A stretch of 21,759 nt of DNA, from positions 1 to 21,759 of the IMG/VR virus record IMGVR_UViG_3300025438_001059; one strand, 5' to 3'. The translations under genes and the position numbers were made by a program. This document shows positions 1 through 7,985 of the stretch, piece by piece. How positions within the stretch are numbered: the stretch's first letter is position 1; the number at the start of each line of letters is the position of its first letter. Below the pieces are notes generated by a model that did no database searches, was not told where the DNA came from, and was given only the letters and a program-made list of their open reading frames with translations. The DNA is from a virus.

Positions 1-681
1 GATACCGTTTCCAGGGTCTGGAATACCTTTTAAGTCATTTAATTTTATAGAATAAATGTCAGCATTTTTTGCCCAACCGAAGGTTTTTCCGGCAACAGTA
101 GCTGCTACATGCGTACCATGTCCGTCGTAGTCAGTATAAAAGTTTGACGGCATAGTCCCTGAGACGCCGCTAACCGCGTACCAATCAATTTCTTTAACCC
201 TGCTTATACCCTGCGAATTTTGAAACTCAGGGTGATCTGCCTGAATTCCACTATCAACAATAATAACATCTACACCTGTACCATCAAGAACATAATTATA
301 AGTTCCACCTGGATCTGAGGTAGAGGTACCAAAAACATTAGAAGTATTTATATGTCTTAAAAGTCCCCAGTTTTGTTTGTCTCCTGTGCTTACAGTATCT
401 TTACTAAAAGTTCCATTTTGAAGCGCAAGTTTTACTGGTTTTACTGAGTCTACCGAAAAAACATCTAAAACACGAGGGTCTTTTTTTAGTTCTTCTGCTT
501 CTTGATCAGTCAAGTAGTACGAGGTATTAATTGGATTACTATTTCTAGGATTAGCAATTTCTACTTTTCTTTCAGGTACTTCTTTAGTTGAAGCTCCTTC
601 TTCGATAAGATCATCCCAAAGAGAGTCTGTTGTTTCTGCATCAACTGTGGTAATCATATACTCACGATTTTTATTTGACAT
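1..681 (-). CDS. Subtilisin-family (S8) serine protease, N-terminal part
   Basis: The reading frame opens at ATG 681-679 and runs off the left edge after 227 codons, so the C-terminus is missing. Residues about 5-75 look like an I9-type inhibitory propeptide, ending near PRVLDVFSVD. The catalytic domain follows. The aspartate motif VIIVDSGI places the catalytic Asp at residue 143, and DGHGTHVA places the catalytic His at residue 188. The oxyanion Asn and nucleophilic Ser would lie outside the window. No signal peptide is visible, which suggests action inside the infected cell or on the virion rather than Sec-dependent secretion. The Shine-Dalgarno AGGAT overlaps the stop codon of the 481-residue fibre gene 8 bases upstream, so the two are probably co-translated. 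A role in maturing fibre proteins, or in degrading host surface protein, is inferred from the neighbours. The family assignment is firm; whether the protease is active cannot be judged here. Confidence 0.93.
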   Translation of the reverse strand, partial: MSNKNREYMITTVDAETTDSLWDDLIEEGASTKEVPERKVEIANPRNSNPINTSYYLTDQEAEELKKDPRVLDVFSVDSVKPVKLALQNGTFSKDTVSTGDKQNWGLLRHINTSNVFGTSTSDPGGTYNYVLDGTGVDVIIVDSGIQADHPEFQNSQGISRVKEIDWYAVSGVSGTMPSNFYTDYDGHGTHVAATVAGKTFGWAKNADIYSIKLNDLKGIPDPGNGI

Positions 682-686
682 AGACT

Positions 687-692
687 ATCCTA
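687..692 (-). promoter_or_regulatory. Ribosome binding site overlapping upstream stop (protease gene)
   Basis: On the minus strand TAGGAT combines the TAG stop of the 481-residue fibre gene with an AGGA Shine-Dalgarno five to six bases before the protease ATG. This fixes the protease start at 681 and suggests translational coupling. Confidence 0.6.
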
Positions 693-1076
693 GGATATGG
701 AACTTAAAGATTTTATAGACAAAATTCCCACCATACTTGCATGTACTTGACAAATATATCTCCAAGAAGACGCGCTTGTAATAGGAACTTGCCAGTAGAC
801 AATTCCACTTGTCTGCCCTTGAGCGCCGGAATTTAGAGTAACAGTTCTGTTGTCTGCTACATGGATAAGTCCTGTAGTAATATTAGCAAACCCTCCACCA
901 GAATTTTCTTGGATTAGAAAAGGATGCGACGCAGAAACGTTTGTTAAATCAAAAGCAATAGTTGCCCCTCCAAGCGCATAAACAGTTGGGTTGTTGCCGG
1001 AGTAGTGACTATTAAATGTATAAGCAGAAGAGCTAGCATTAGCAACATCTAAAATTGCAATAGCGTTATAAAGAAC
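690..1076 (-). other. Cupredoxin-like domain with complete copper ligand set
   Basis: Residues 354-481 of the 481-residue fibre. His404 in SHPF and Cys462, His465, Met468 in YICQVHASM match the His, Cys, His, Met order of plastocyanin and amicyanin type-1 copper sites. The short C-x2-H-x2-M loop is the amicyanin length. The fold and the metal are inferred from motif order only. Confidence 0.6.
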
Positions 1077-2135
1077 TCCTGTGTTTGTGTCTATTGGCTG
1101 CCACGCTAGACCTGTAAAGTAGTATGCCTTACCTTCATCTGTATTGAATACAATAGACCCAGCGCTTGAGACTAACGTAGAGAGTTCTGCGTTAGTCTTT
1201 CCTACTAATTTAACAGGAGCATTATTAATAATTTCATCAACAGGATCTATAGTAATTGTTGTTGGGGAACTAATAGTGTAAGTACCCACTAAAGAACTTG
1301 GTGCAGACACGTTTGCTGTTTGAATCTCCGTAACAGATAAGACTTGACTTGTTGCATTATAAGTAATTCCAGAGTTTGTTTTTCCACCAATAGTTCCTGT
1401 TGCATCTTCGTAAAGACCTACAAAAGTAGTAGCATCGGTAGTAGTAATTACATCAACACTTCCACCAGACCCTGCAGGACCAGTGGGCCCAGTAGGACCA
1501 ACAGGACCTCCGGGATCACCGGCTGCACCGGCTGCACCGGTTGGACCTGTTACTTGGGATGCCGCTCCGGTAGGTCCAGTTGGACCAGTAGGACCTGTAG
1601 CTCCTGAGCCACCTGAATCTGTTCCCACCGTCTCCCAGTCGCCTGAAGTTTTGACTTCTAGTTTTTGAGTTTCAGTATTGAATCGTACATACCCTTCTTC
1701 AGCACTTAAACGTCTTTCAGCAAGAGTTCCTTTATCAAGATAAATTGTATTATCTAAACCGCGAATAAACTTATTAGTAAATGTTTGTGGAAGGCTTTGC
1801 GGTAGCACACTATCTTCTTGAGGTAAACCATTACATGAGAAGGAGGTTGTACCTGCACTTGATCGAACATACAATGTATCACCAGCATTTACGCCAAATC
1901 TAAACGTCTCGAAGGACTGCCCAAGACCAACATTTAGGTTAAAACATATGTATGCGTATTGAATATCTAGAGTTGCATTTGATGGTACTACCCATATAGA
2001 TACCTTTGTCAGTGGTGTAGAAGTTACTGCTTTATTTGCAACCGTGACAGAGATAAGATGCGCAGCTGAAAACGATACAATAGGAGCGGGGAAGTTTGCT
2101 TCCGGATTCACTACGCCTAGTCTTTGAATTGACAT
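690..2135 (-). CDS. Collagen-like tail-fibre protein with C-terminal cupredoxin-like domain
   Basis: This 481-residue protein has at least four parts. Residues 1-105 are a beta-rich module (AHLISVTVANK, GQSFETFRFGVNAGD) of a kind I recall from tail proteins of aquatic phages. Residues 125-172 and 310-348 are two short sandwich-like modules ending in W-x-x-V/I (DWETVG, AWQPID). A short collagen-like Gly-x-y stretch lies at 177-223. The C-terminal domain, about 354-475, has cupredoxin features: SHPFLI with His404, then YICQVHASMVG with Cys462, His465 and Met468. The spacing C-x2-H-x2-M-x-G is that of amicyanin, so all four type-1 copper ligands are available. Copper binding is inferred, not shown. 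The start has a strong GGAG Shine-Dalgarno overlapping the stop of the 1935-residue gene. It was probably made as a distal fibre or tip protein. Confidence 0.85.
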   Translation of the reverse strand: MSIQRLGVVNPEANFPAPIVSFSAAHLISVTVANKAVTSTPLTKVSIWVVPSNATLDIQYAYICFNLNVGLGQSFETFRFGVNAGDTLYVRSSAGTTSFSCNGLPQEDSVLPQSLPQTFTNKFIRGLDNTIYLDKGTLAERRLSAEEGYVRFNTETQKLEVKTSGDWETVGTDSGGSGATGPTGPTGPTGAASQVTGPTGAAGAAGDPGGPVGPTGPTGPAGSGGSVDVITTTDATTFVGLYEDATGTIGGKTNSGITYNATSQVLSVTEIQTANVSAPSSLVGTYTISSPTTITIDPVDEIINNAPVKLVGKTNAELSTLVSSAGSIVFNTDEGKAYYFTGLAWQPIDTNTGVLYNAIAILDVANASSSAYTFNSHYSGNNPTVYALGGATIAFDLTNVSASHPFLIQENSGGGFANITTGLIHVADNRTVTLNSGAQGQTSGIVYWQVPITSASSWRYICQVHASMVGILSIKSLSSIS

Positions 2136-2140
2136 AGTGG

Positions 2141-2147
2141 CTCCTTA
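2141..2147 (-). promoter_or_regulatory. Ribosome binding site overlapping upstream stop (481-residue fibre gene)
   Basis: The minus strand reads TAAGGAG: the TAA ends the 1935-residue gene and GGAG serves the ATG at 2135, with a five-base spacer. It is one of the strongest Shine-Dalgarno matches in the window and decides this start. Confidence 0.75.
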
Positions 2148-5100
2148 CGCCTGAGCTTCAGACCACGAAAGTTTCGCTGATGTTAGTGTATCTGCACCTG
2201 TCAATCGTGATACAGCAATTGTAATAATGTCCGGTCCATCGGGGAATACCGAGTCACCACCAAGAATTGAGTTTGATAGTTCAAACAATGTACTAACATC
2301 TACTGAGGTAGTTGCCTCTGCATTGTTTGTTCCTCCCTCGGCCTTAAAGTTGTAGACCTGAACTCCACCAGACACCGTATCAGCAGCCGTGTGCTCAACG
2401 ATTTGAGTCAAGGATGGTGCATCTACACCTGTAAAGTTTAGGTTATTGAGACGAGGATTGAGAAGCAACTTAACATCCACAAGTTGAGTACTAGAAATAC
2501 CAATTTCTTTCAGCCTAAGTTGCATTCGGTTAATAATGTCTCTGTCCCCAAGTTTACCTGTCAAACCTGATGACACGGATGGGCTCAGTCTTAGGGATAT
2601 AAGAGGTTGATAGTTTGCACCAGATGTATTATTAATAGATCCGTCGGGATACAATACATATGTATACTGCGTATTCCCTTGAGTTGTAAAGTTCAACACT
2701 TCGGAAATAGCTGCGGAAGGAACTACTGTAGAAGTTACAGTCTGAGACCCGTCGACGGGGAAAGTAAATGTCGTAGTATTTGTGACAGTTACAGGGCCTA
2801 CATACTGAGTCGGCAAGTTTGTAATTGCAACTCCGTTGTTGAGAATACCGTAAACACCTACGTTATTACTTACCGGAATTCCGTGTGGATTAGCTGTAAC
2901 AACCGTAACTGTCGATCCAGACCTAGAGAATGTTGCCCCAGATGTAATAACAGCAGTAAGTGGTGTGAGATGGATCAAGTTTGGTGAGTTAACAAATACT
3001 TTGTATTTAGCACTATTTGTCAAGTTAGCTAGTGTTTGATTACCGATAACTTGAGTAGCAGGATGCTGAGCATTACTTCCTGGAAGACCGTTAGCCGCTA
3101 TGGACTGGAACTGAACAATCTCTCCAGTTCGGAACCCATGCGTCTGAACTGTAAATAAATCAGTTGTAATGTTAATTCCAGTGGAAGCAAAAGACTTAGC
3201 AGTAGTTCCTAACACATTCAATGTTTGACTGGACTCGGTAAACAGGTAAGCATTGTCATCATCAAACCTGCCGTCCATCATTACCGAAGTACCCCAGTGG
3301 AATAGAAATGGGATATATGTTGGGTTATCGTAAGTAACTACTTCATATCGTGCAGGCAAGTTACCTGAGCGGAAGTAGGACTCGTAGAGACTGTTATTAT
3401 GGACAAACTCATGAACATACTGAACTTGTCCGTCACCTGTCTTAAACCCGAAGCGAATTTTACCAGCGCCGTACCACGAGTAGTCAATGTAGACCATTTG
3501 AATTCTTGATAGGTCTAAGTTATACCCGGTCGGTCCTGAACCATCGCAGGGATCAATAGAAAAGTCTTCTTGCGGTACTCGAGTATCCACAGTCTTTGTG
3601 ACAATAATTCCAGATTTAGCAGGTGTAAATGAATGAACAGTAGTTGTACCTAAACTAGATAAATCTACGTTGACTACTGAATTAGGAGATGACAGTAACT
3701 TAAAACTATTATTATCAACAATATCTATGTAGTATGTTCGTCCATTAACAAGACCGCCAATAGGCTCACCGTCAATAGAGTTATACGTTACTGGAAGCAC
3801 ATTAGAGAATCCATGACCATTTATTGCAAAGTTATTTGTAGAAATATTTACAACAGTAGTGGGGTTGAATTCTTTTTCTGTTCCTGAAGAACCTTTATAC
3901 TCTGGACGAACTGACATTCTAGTGTCAGAATCAATCTGTGTTACGCGATAAGACTGACCTCGCATAACAATATAGTCTCCAACATCTATTTGAGCCGTAT
4001 ATTTTGTTCCCGTTCCAAAGATAAGTTCTGCTCCTTGTTGTGCTGCAGAGGAACCAGCCATTTGCTGCGTTGAAGAACGACGAACTGCGTAGAGTTTTTG
4101 ACCATCAAACTCGTAAAACATTCCGTTTTGAAAGTCAAACATTCCAGATCGAAGAGCACCATTCTGCCAGTTACGAACAAAGAACTGAGGAAATCCGTAT
4201 GCTCTTGCTTCGCTGCCCTCTGGGACAGGAGAAGAAGCGGTAATTCTGAACTGAGTTAGGTTGACAGTAGTTACTTGGAATTCACCGTTATACAACTGGC
4301 TAGGGATATTGAATGAGTCTACTGCCTGACTTACAACAACGAATAGTCCAGAAACTAGTCCGTGAGGTCGCCGTGTTGTACACGTTATTGTGGTTGCACT
4401 AAATCTTTCCATTGACTCTAGATCAATAGATGGCTTAAAGTTAATACCAGCTGAAGTCTGCAACCCCTTACCTGACTGGTAACGGAAGTACTTACGAGTC
4501 TGACGAATAATTTGTCCAAGAGATGTTTTTGCTCCAACCGACATCTCAACGCCACCATCAAATGGACGGTGAAGTGAGTACCCTTCTGGGCGAACATAGA
4601 CAAATGTTGGGTATGAATATTGAACAGCGCTGTATGCACTGGAGTACGGACGATCAACAGTGAGCTGTGTATCGGATCCAACAGCAGTAATCCTACGAAT
4701 AATTGGTGAAACAGGTGATGTTCTCTTTAGTGAGAAATTTGTTCCTGTACCTTGAGTTGATAGGTCAATTGCTCCAGTATTTGCAGTAGCATCTGCTGCA
4801 GAATTATGAAGTGTTACAGCTGTAGCGGATATCTCTCTAATAAAGTAGTAATATCCATCTACTAATGGGCTAGGAGACACTCCGCCATCAGCAGAAAATA
4901 CTACTGTATCGGCGGTGCTGTAGTTGTGATTAGATCCAAACGTGATTCTATTGGTTGTTGTATTTACATCCCCTGCCCCAAACACTCTAGTAACTGTATT
5001 GTTCAGCGGGAAAAGTCGGAAAGTGTCACCTACTTTTAGAATCTTTGAGAATGACGTTCCTACACCGTCTACTAAAACCGATCCTGCAACAATACTTACA

Positions 5101-7952
5101 GACCCGCCACCAGTAATATTTCCGTTAATTTGATTAGTAACAAATGAGTGTGCAACACCAGTACCATAGTCACTTACAGTAATAGTAATACCAGCTGCTG
5201 CATTTTCTGAACTGGTAGCGAGACGAATGTAATCTTTATTAATTGCCACTACATAATAAACGGTCTGATCTGTAAGACCTGTTACAACAGTTGCTGCATC
5301 TCCCTTTGAGTATGTCACAGCGGTCTCGGTTAGCAACCCGTGAGAAGGAATAAAGAACGCATCAATATTTAGATCTATAGATGATCTTGGGTTAAATACC
5401 TTTGTAAGATTTGGTACAGATCCTCTAGCCTCTACTGTAAATGTGTCGGGTGTAGGCACAGAAGTGATAGCGTAGATACCATCCGGAGTCTTGCTTAACG
5501 ATTGCAGACTATGTCGTCCAACACCAGATGGAGATGATGCAAGGTCAACCGATATACCTGCATCGGCATTCTCTGGAGTAGTGGCAAGTTTAATATTGTC
5601 ACCGTTAATAAAAATTACATAGTATGGAGTTGCAGTAGTCAACCCTGCAACTACTTGCTGACCTCTAGAGTCATACTGTACGAGCTCTCCCTGCAAAAAT
5701 CCATGTTGAGGTAGCGTAAGTATGTTATTAGTAAAATCAAGAGAAGTAACAATCAAAGATTGAGTTCCAGTACCAGCGCCAGTAATATTTACTACGTTTG
5801 TTAAAGCACTATTAGTGGCTAGTTTTACAATTGAGTTATCTACCTTGATAATGTAATAAGTAGCATCGTTTGTAAGACCTGGAATAGTGCTCCCGCCACC
5901 ATTTGAGTATCTAATTGCTTGACCAGACACTAACCCGTGGTTCGGGATATATAAATTGTCTTCGGAGGCATTGACAGTTAAGAAAATAAAACTGTGGGCA
6001 GTTCCTGTACCAGCAGCAGCAAAGTTAATTGGTAGTGGTGCATCTAGACTTGTCTTAAGTCTAATCTGATTAGCATTAAGAACCTGAGCTACATAATAAG
6101 TAGCTTGATCTTGAAGAGGATTAATAGGCGTCCCGCCACCAGCGTCATACCTGAGTGGCTGATCGACAAGGAACCCGTGATTGTTAATTGTAAGGGTCTC
6201 AGTTGATGTATTTACAATTACTCTACTGATTACTGAAGAAGTTGTAGTTTCTCTTCCTGATGGAACTGTAAGGTTTAACGTATTAAACGAAGGACCAGGA
6301 TTAGAGCTTAGACGGTATGAATAGTTGTTTAGTCTATTTACATAGTAAATTGTTCCGTTTACTAGTCCAGTCGGCGGGGTATTGTTAAATGTAAGTGTCG
6401 CAGCTTCTCCACTTATAAGATTGTGTGGAGCAGCACTATGTATGAAATTATTTTGAATATCAAAATTAATTGGTACAAAGGCGTGGTATGAATTTCCAGC
6501 AGATTCAATAGCAATCTTATTTGTTCCAGCCTCTGCATCAGGTGCGGTTGGGTAGACCTCGTTTCCACTAGTAAATTTGGAAACAATTGACATAACCACA
6601 GAGCCTTCACCTGTGTTAAAGGAGTTTAAATTTGTAATTGATACACCATTAAAAAATGGTTCTCCATCAAAAGTTCCGGTAGATGTTGCTACATTTGTTG
6701 CAAATACCGATATAAATGATCCTCCACCGCCACCGCTCTGTTGCGCAATACTCGTACGAGCACCGCCGCCACCAGAATATCCACCGGCTCCTCCAGCTTG
6801 ACCTGTGTTGGTTCCGTCTGAAGACCCACCACCACCAAATCCACCATTTCCGCCGACTCTAGCGCCATTATCTTCAGATGTAAGTCCGTCTAAGAAAGAT
6901 CCTCCACCTTTTTCACCGAATGTAGAATTTTGACCGCGAGAATTAAAACCTCCACCAGCAGCAGAAGGTCCTCCTGTTGCTCGTCCGCCAAAGCCAGGAG
7001 TAGTTGCGTTAGCTAATGATTCATTTGTCGACGTCCCTGCAAGTTGAGCTAACTCGGCGTCTCTACCACTGCCAGCGTTTGGTTCAGCCGTTCCGCCACC
7101 TGCAATAAATAATGGATCATTTCCAGTTTTACGAACGACAAATGTTCCGCCACCGGAGCCACCATATGGTCCTGATGCAGGTGCCTCACCTACTTGACCT
7201 ACGGCAATGGTAATAATTTCACCCTTAGTAAGAGACACCCGACCTCTAACTACGGCACCCCTACCGATTCCTCCAGCTCCAGAACCGTTAAAACCTGATG
7301 CACCCCGCGCCTCAAACTGGTAGATACCTGAGATTGGTACTGTCCAGTCTTGATACCCATTAAAAGAACCTTCTTGTATAAATGTACCATGCCAAGGAGT
7401 GCTATATCCAACAGAAATTTGAGCACTACTGGGGCCTTGCCTTCCAGTTTGACCGCAAGTAGAGAACGTGTGAGTATTTCCAGATATTTCATAAAGGGCT
7501 TGTGTTCCAGAAAAAGTTGCTTCAACATTTTTTAAGAAGTAAGTATTACCGGTTGTCAGACCGGTAAGAGGGGTTCCGCTGGTGAGATACTTGACGGCTT
7601 GATTTGATGCAGTAGGACTATTTATGTTTAGGGTACTGTCGAATATTATTGGTAAATTTAGACTTGTCCCGCCGGCTGTAGCGCTAGTTAGTGAAATTAT
7701 TTCATCACTTAAGTCTCGAAACTGCAAAATAAACTTAGTAGCTATATCTGCATAGACAAGATCACCTTCGGTAATACCACCAATAGACCCAATACCTGAG
7801 GTATAAATGTAGCTAGCACCACTTACTATTGACGTAGGAATGTTGTCAGTACCTAAACTTGAAAAGTAGACATAATTATCAACGGTGTTGACGTTTACTC
7901 TTCTAAAGGTGTGAGTACCCGAGGCACCTGCCGCCGTGATGTCAATAGCCAT
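2145..7952 (-). CDS. Giant multidomain phage structural (tail or baseplate fibre) protein
   Basis: This 1935-residue protein is the largest in the window. Residues 1-190 are beta-rich, and the opening GASGTHTF looks like the end of one repeat described next. Residues about 195-455 form a glycine-rich domain with the WTVPISGIYQFEARGASG entry strand typical of phage Gly-rich domains. Residues 497-817, 853-939, 1362-1443 and 1588-1665 carry 75-90-residue repeats with the pattern N-H-G-F/L, (V/I)xY, GLTxxTYY(V/I), K/RLAT, GTGTHSF. Residues 1115-1570 include KYFRYQSGKG, FFVRNWQNGALRSGMFDFQNG, KTVDTRVPQ, IDYSWYGAGKIRFGF, SGNLPARYEV and HWGTSVMMDGRFDDD. I recall this block as conserved in structural proteins of T4-like cyanophages. 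The last 150 residues are a separate beta-rich tail. There is no transmembrane segment or enzymatic motif. A weak Shine-Dalgarno (AAGAG) precedes the ATG; the 33-base gap upstream suggests co-transcription with the 921-residue gene. Confidence 0.85.
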   Translation of the reverse strand: MAIDITAAGASGTHTFRRVNVNTVDNYVYFSSLGTDNIPTSIVSGASYIYTSGIGSIGGITEGDLVYADIATKFILQFRDLSDEIISLTSATAGGTSLNLPIIFDSTLNINSPTASNQAVKYLTSGTPLTGLTTGNTYFLKNVEATFSGTQALYEISGNTHTFSTCGQTGRQGPSSAQISVGYSTPWHGTFIQEGSFNGYQDWTVPISGIYQFEARGASGFNGSGAGGIGRGAVVRGRVSLTKGEIITIAVGQVGEAPASGPYGGSGGGTFVVRKTGNDPLFIAGGGTAEPNAGSGRDAELAQLAGTSTNESLANATTPGFGGRATGGPSAAGGGFNSRGQNSTFGEKGGGSFLDGLTSEDNGARVGGNGGFGGGGSSDGTNTGQAGGAGGYSGGGGARTSIAQQSGGGGGSFISVFATNVATSTGTFDGEPFFNGVSITNLNSFNTGEGSVVMSIVSKFTSGNEVYPTAPDAEAGTNKIAIESAGNSYHAFVPINFDIQNNFIHSAAPHNLISGEAATLTFNNTPPTGLVNGTIYYVNRLNNYSYRLSSNPGPSFNTLNLTVPSGRETTTSSVISRVIVNTSTETLTINNHGFLVDQPLRYDAGGGTPINPLQDQATYYVAQVLNANQIRLKTSLDAPLPINFAAAGTGTAHSFIFLTVNASEDNLYIPNHGLVSGQAIRYSNGGGSTIPGLTNDATYYIIKVDNSIVKLATNSALTNVVNITGAGTGTQSLIVTSLDFTNNILTLPQHGFLQGELVQYDSRGQQVVAGLTTATPYYVIFINGDNIKLATTPENADAGISVDLASSPSGVGRHSLQSLSKTPDGIYAITSVPTPDTFTVEARGSVPNLTKVFNPRSSIDLNIDAFFIPSHGLLTETAVTYSKGDAATVVTGLTDQTVYYVVAINKDYIRLATSSENAAAGITITVSDYGTGVAHSFVTNQINGNITGGGSVSIVAGSVLVDGVGTSFSKILKVGDTFRLFPLNNTVTRVFGAGDVNTTTNRITFGSNHNYSTADTVVFSADGGVSPSPLVDGYYYFIREISATAVTLHNSAADATANTGAIDLSTQGTGTNFSLKRTSPVSPIIRRITAVGSDTQLTVDRPYSSAYSAVQYSYPTFVYVRPEGYSLHRPFDGGVEMSVGAKTSLGQIIRQTRKYFRYQSGKGLQTSAGINFKPSIDLESMERFSATTITCTTRRPHGLVSGLFVVVSQAVDSFNIPSQLYNGEFQVTTVNLTQFRITASSPVPEGSEARAYGFPQFFVRNWQNGALRSGMFDFQNGMFYEFDGQKLYAVRRSSTQQMAGSSAAQQGAELIFGTGTKYTAQIDVGDYIVMRGQSYRVTQIDSDTRMSVRPEYKGSSGTEKEFNPTTVVNISTNNFAINGHGFSNVLPVTYNSIDGEPIGGLVNGRTYYIDIVDNNSFKLLSSPNSVVNVDLSSLGTTTVHSFTPAKSGIIVTKTVDTRVPQEDFSIDPCDGSGPTGYNLDLSRIQMVYIDYSWYGAGKIRFGFKTGDGQVQYVHEFVHNNSLYESYFRSGNLPARYEVVTYDNPTYIPFLFHWGTSVMMDGRFDDDNAYLFTESSQTLNVLGTTAKSFASTGINITTDLFTVQTHGFRTGEIVQFQSIAANGLPGSNAQHPATQVIGNQTLANLTNSAKYKVFVNSPNLIHLTPLTAVITSGATFSRSGSTVTVVTANPHGIPVSNNVGVYGILNNGVAITNLPTQYVGPVTVTNTTTFTFPVDGSQTVTSTVVPSAAISEVLNFTTQGNTQYTYVLYPDGSINNTSGANYQPLISLRLSPSVSSGLTGKLGDRDIINRMQLRLKEIGISSTQLVDVKLLLNPRLNNLNFTGVDAPSLTQIVEHTAADTVSGGVQVYNFKAEGGTNNAEATTSVDVSTLFELSNSILGGDSVFPDGPDIITIAVSRLTGADTLTSAKLSWSEAQA
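3243..4610 (-). other. T4-like structural block within the 1935-residue protein
   Basis: Residues 1115-1570. Aromatic-rich, non-repetitive and apparently the constrained core of the protein: KYFRYQSGKG near 1154, NWQNGALRSGMFDFQNG near 1261, IDYSWYGAGKIRFGF near 1489 and HWGTSVMMDGRFDDD near 1552. I recognise it from memory as common to T4-like cyanophage structural proteins. A 9-repeat-type insert (residues 1362-1443) splits it. Confidence 0.55.
5136..6464 (-). repeat. Tandem H-G-F/L beta repeats (protein level)
   Basis: Residues 497-939 of the 1935-residue protein contain five diverged copies of a 75-90-residue unit: a HNL, HGF, HGL, HGF or HGL turn, then a Y-containing strand, a GL(T/V)xxxxYY(V/I) segment, a K/RLxT/S strand and a GTG(T/V)(A/T)HSF-type end. 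More distant copies occur at residues 1362-1443 and 1588-1665. DNA identity between copies is low, so the duplication is old. Confidence 0.75.
6588..7370 (-). other. Glycine-rich (polyglycine-type) domain in 1935-residue protein
   Basis: Residues 195-455. It starts with a tryptophan strand (QDWTVPISGIYQFEARGASG), passes through interrupted Gly-Gly runs, includes FIAGGGT and GGFGGGGSSDG, and ends with GEGSVVMSIV, the closing strand expected for this family. It resembles the Gly-rich domains of phage adhesins whose glycine runs pack as polyglycine-II helices. Confidence 0.65.
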
Positions 7953-7985
7953 TAATTGCTCTTTTCTACTAAAATGTGGGTCATC

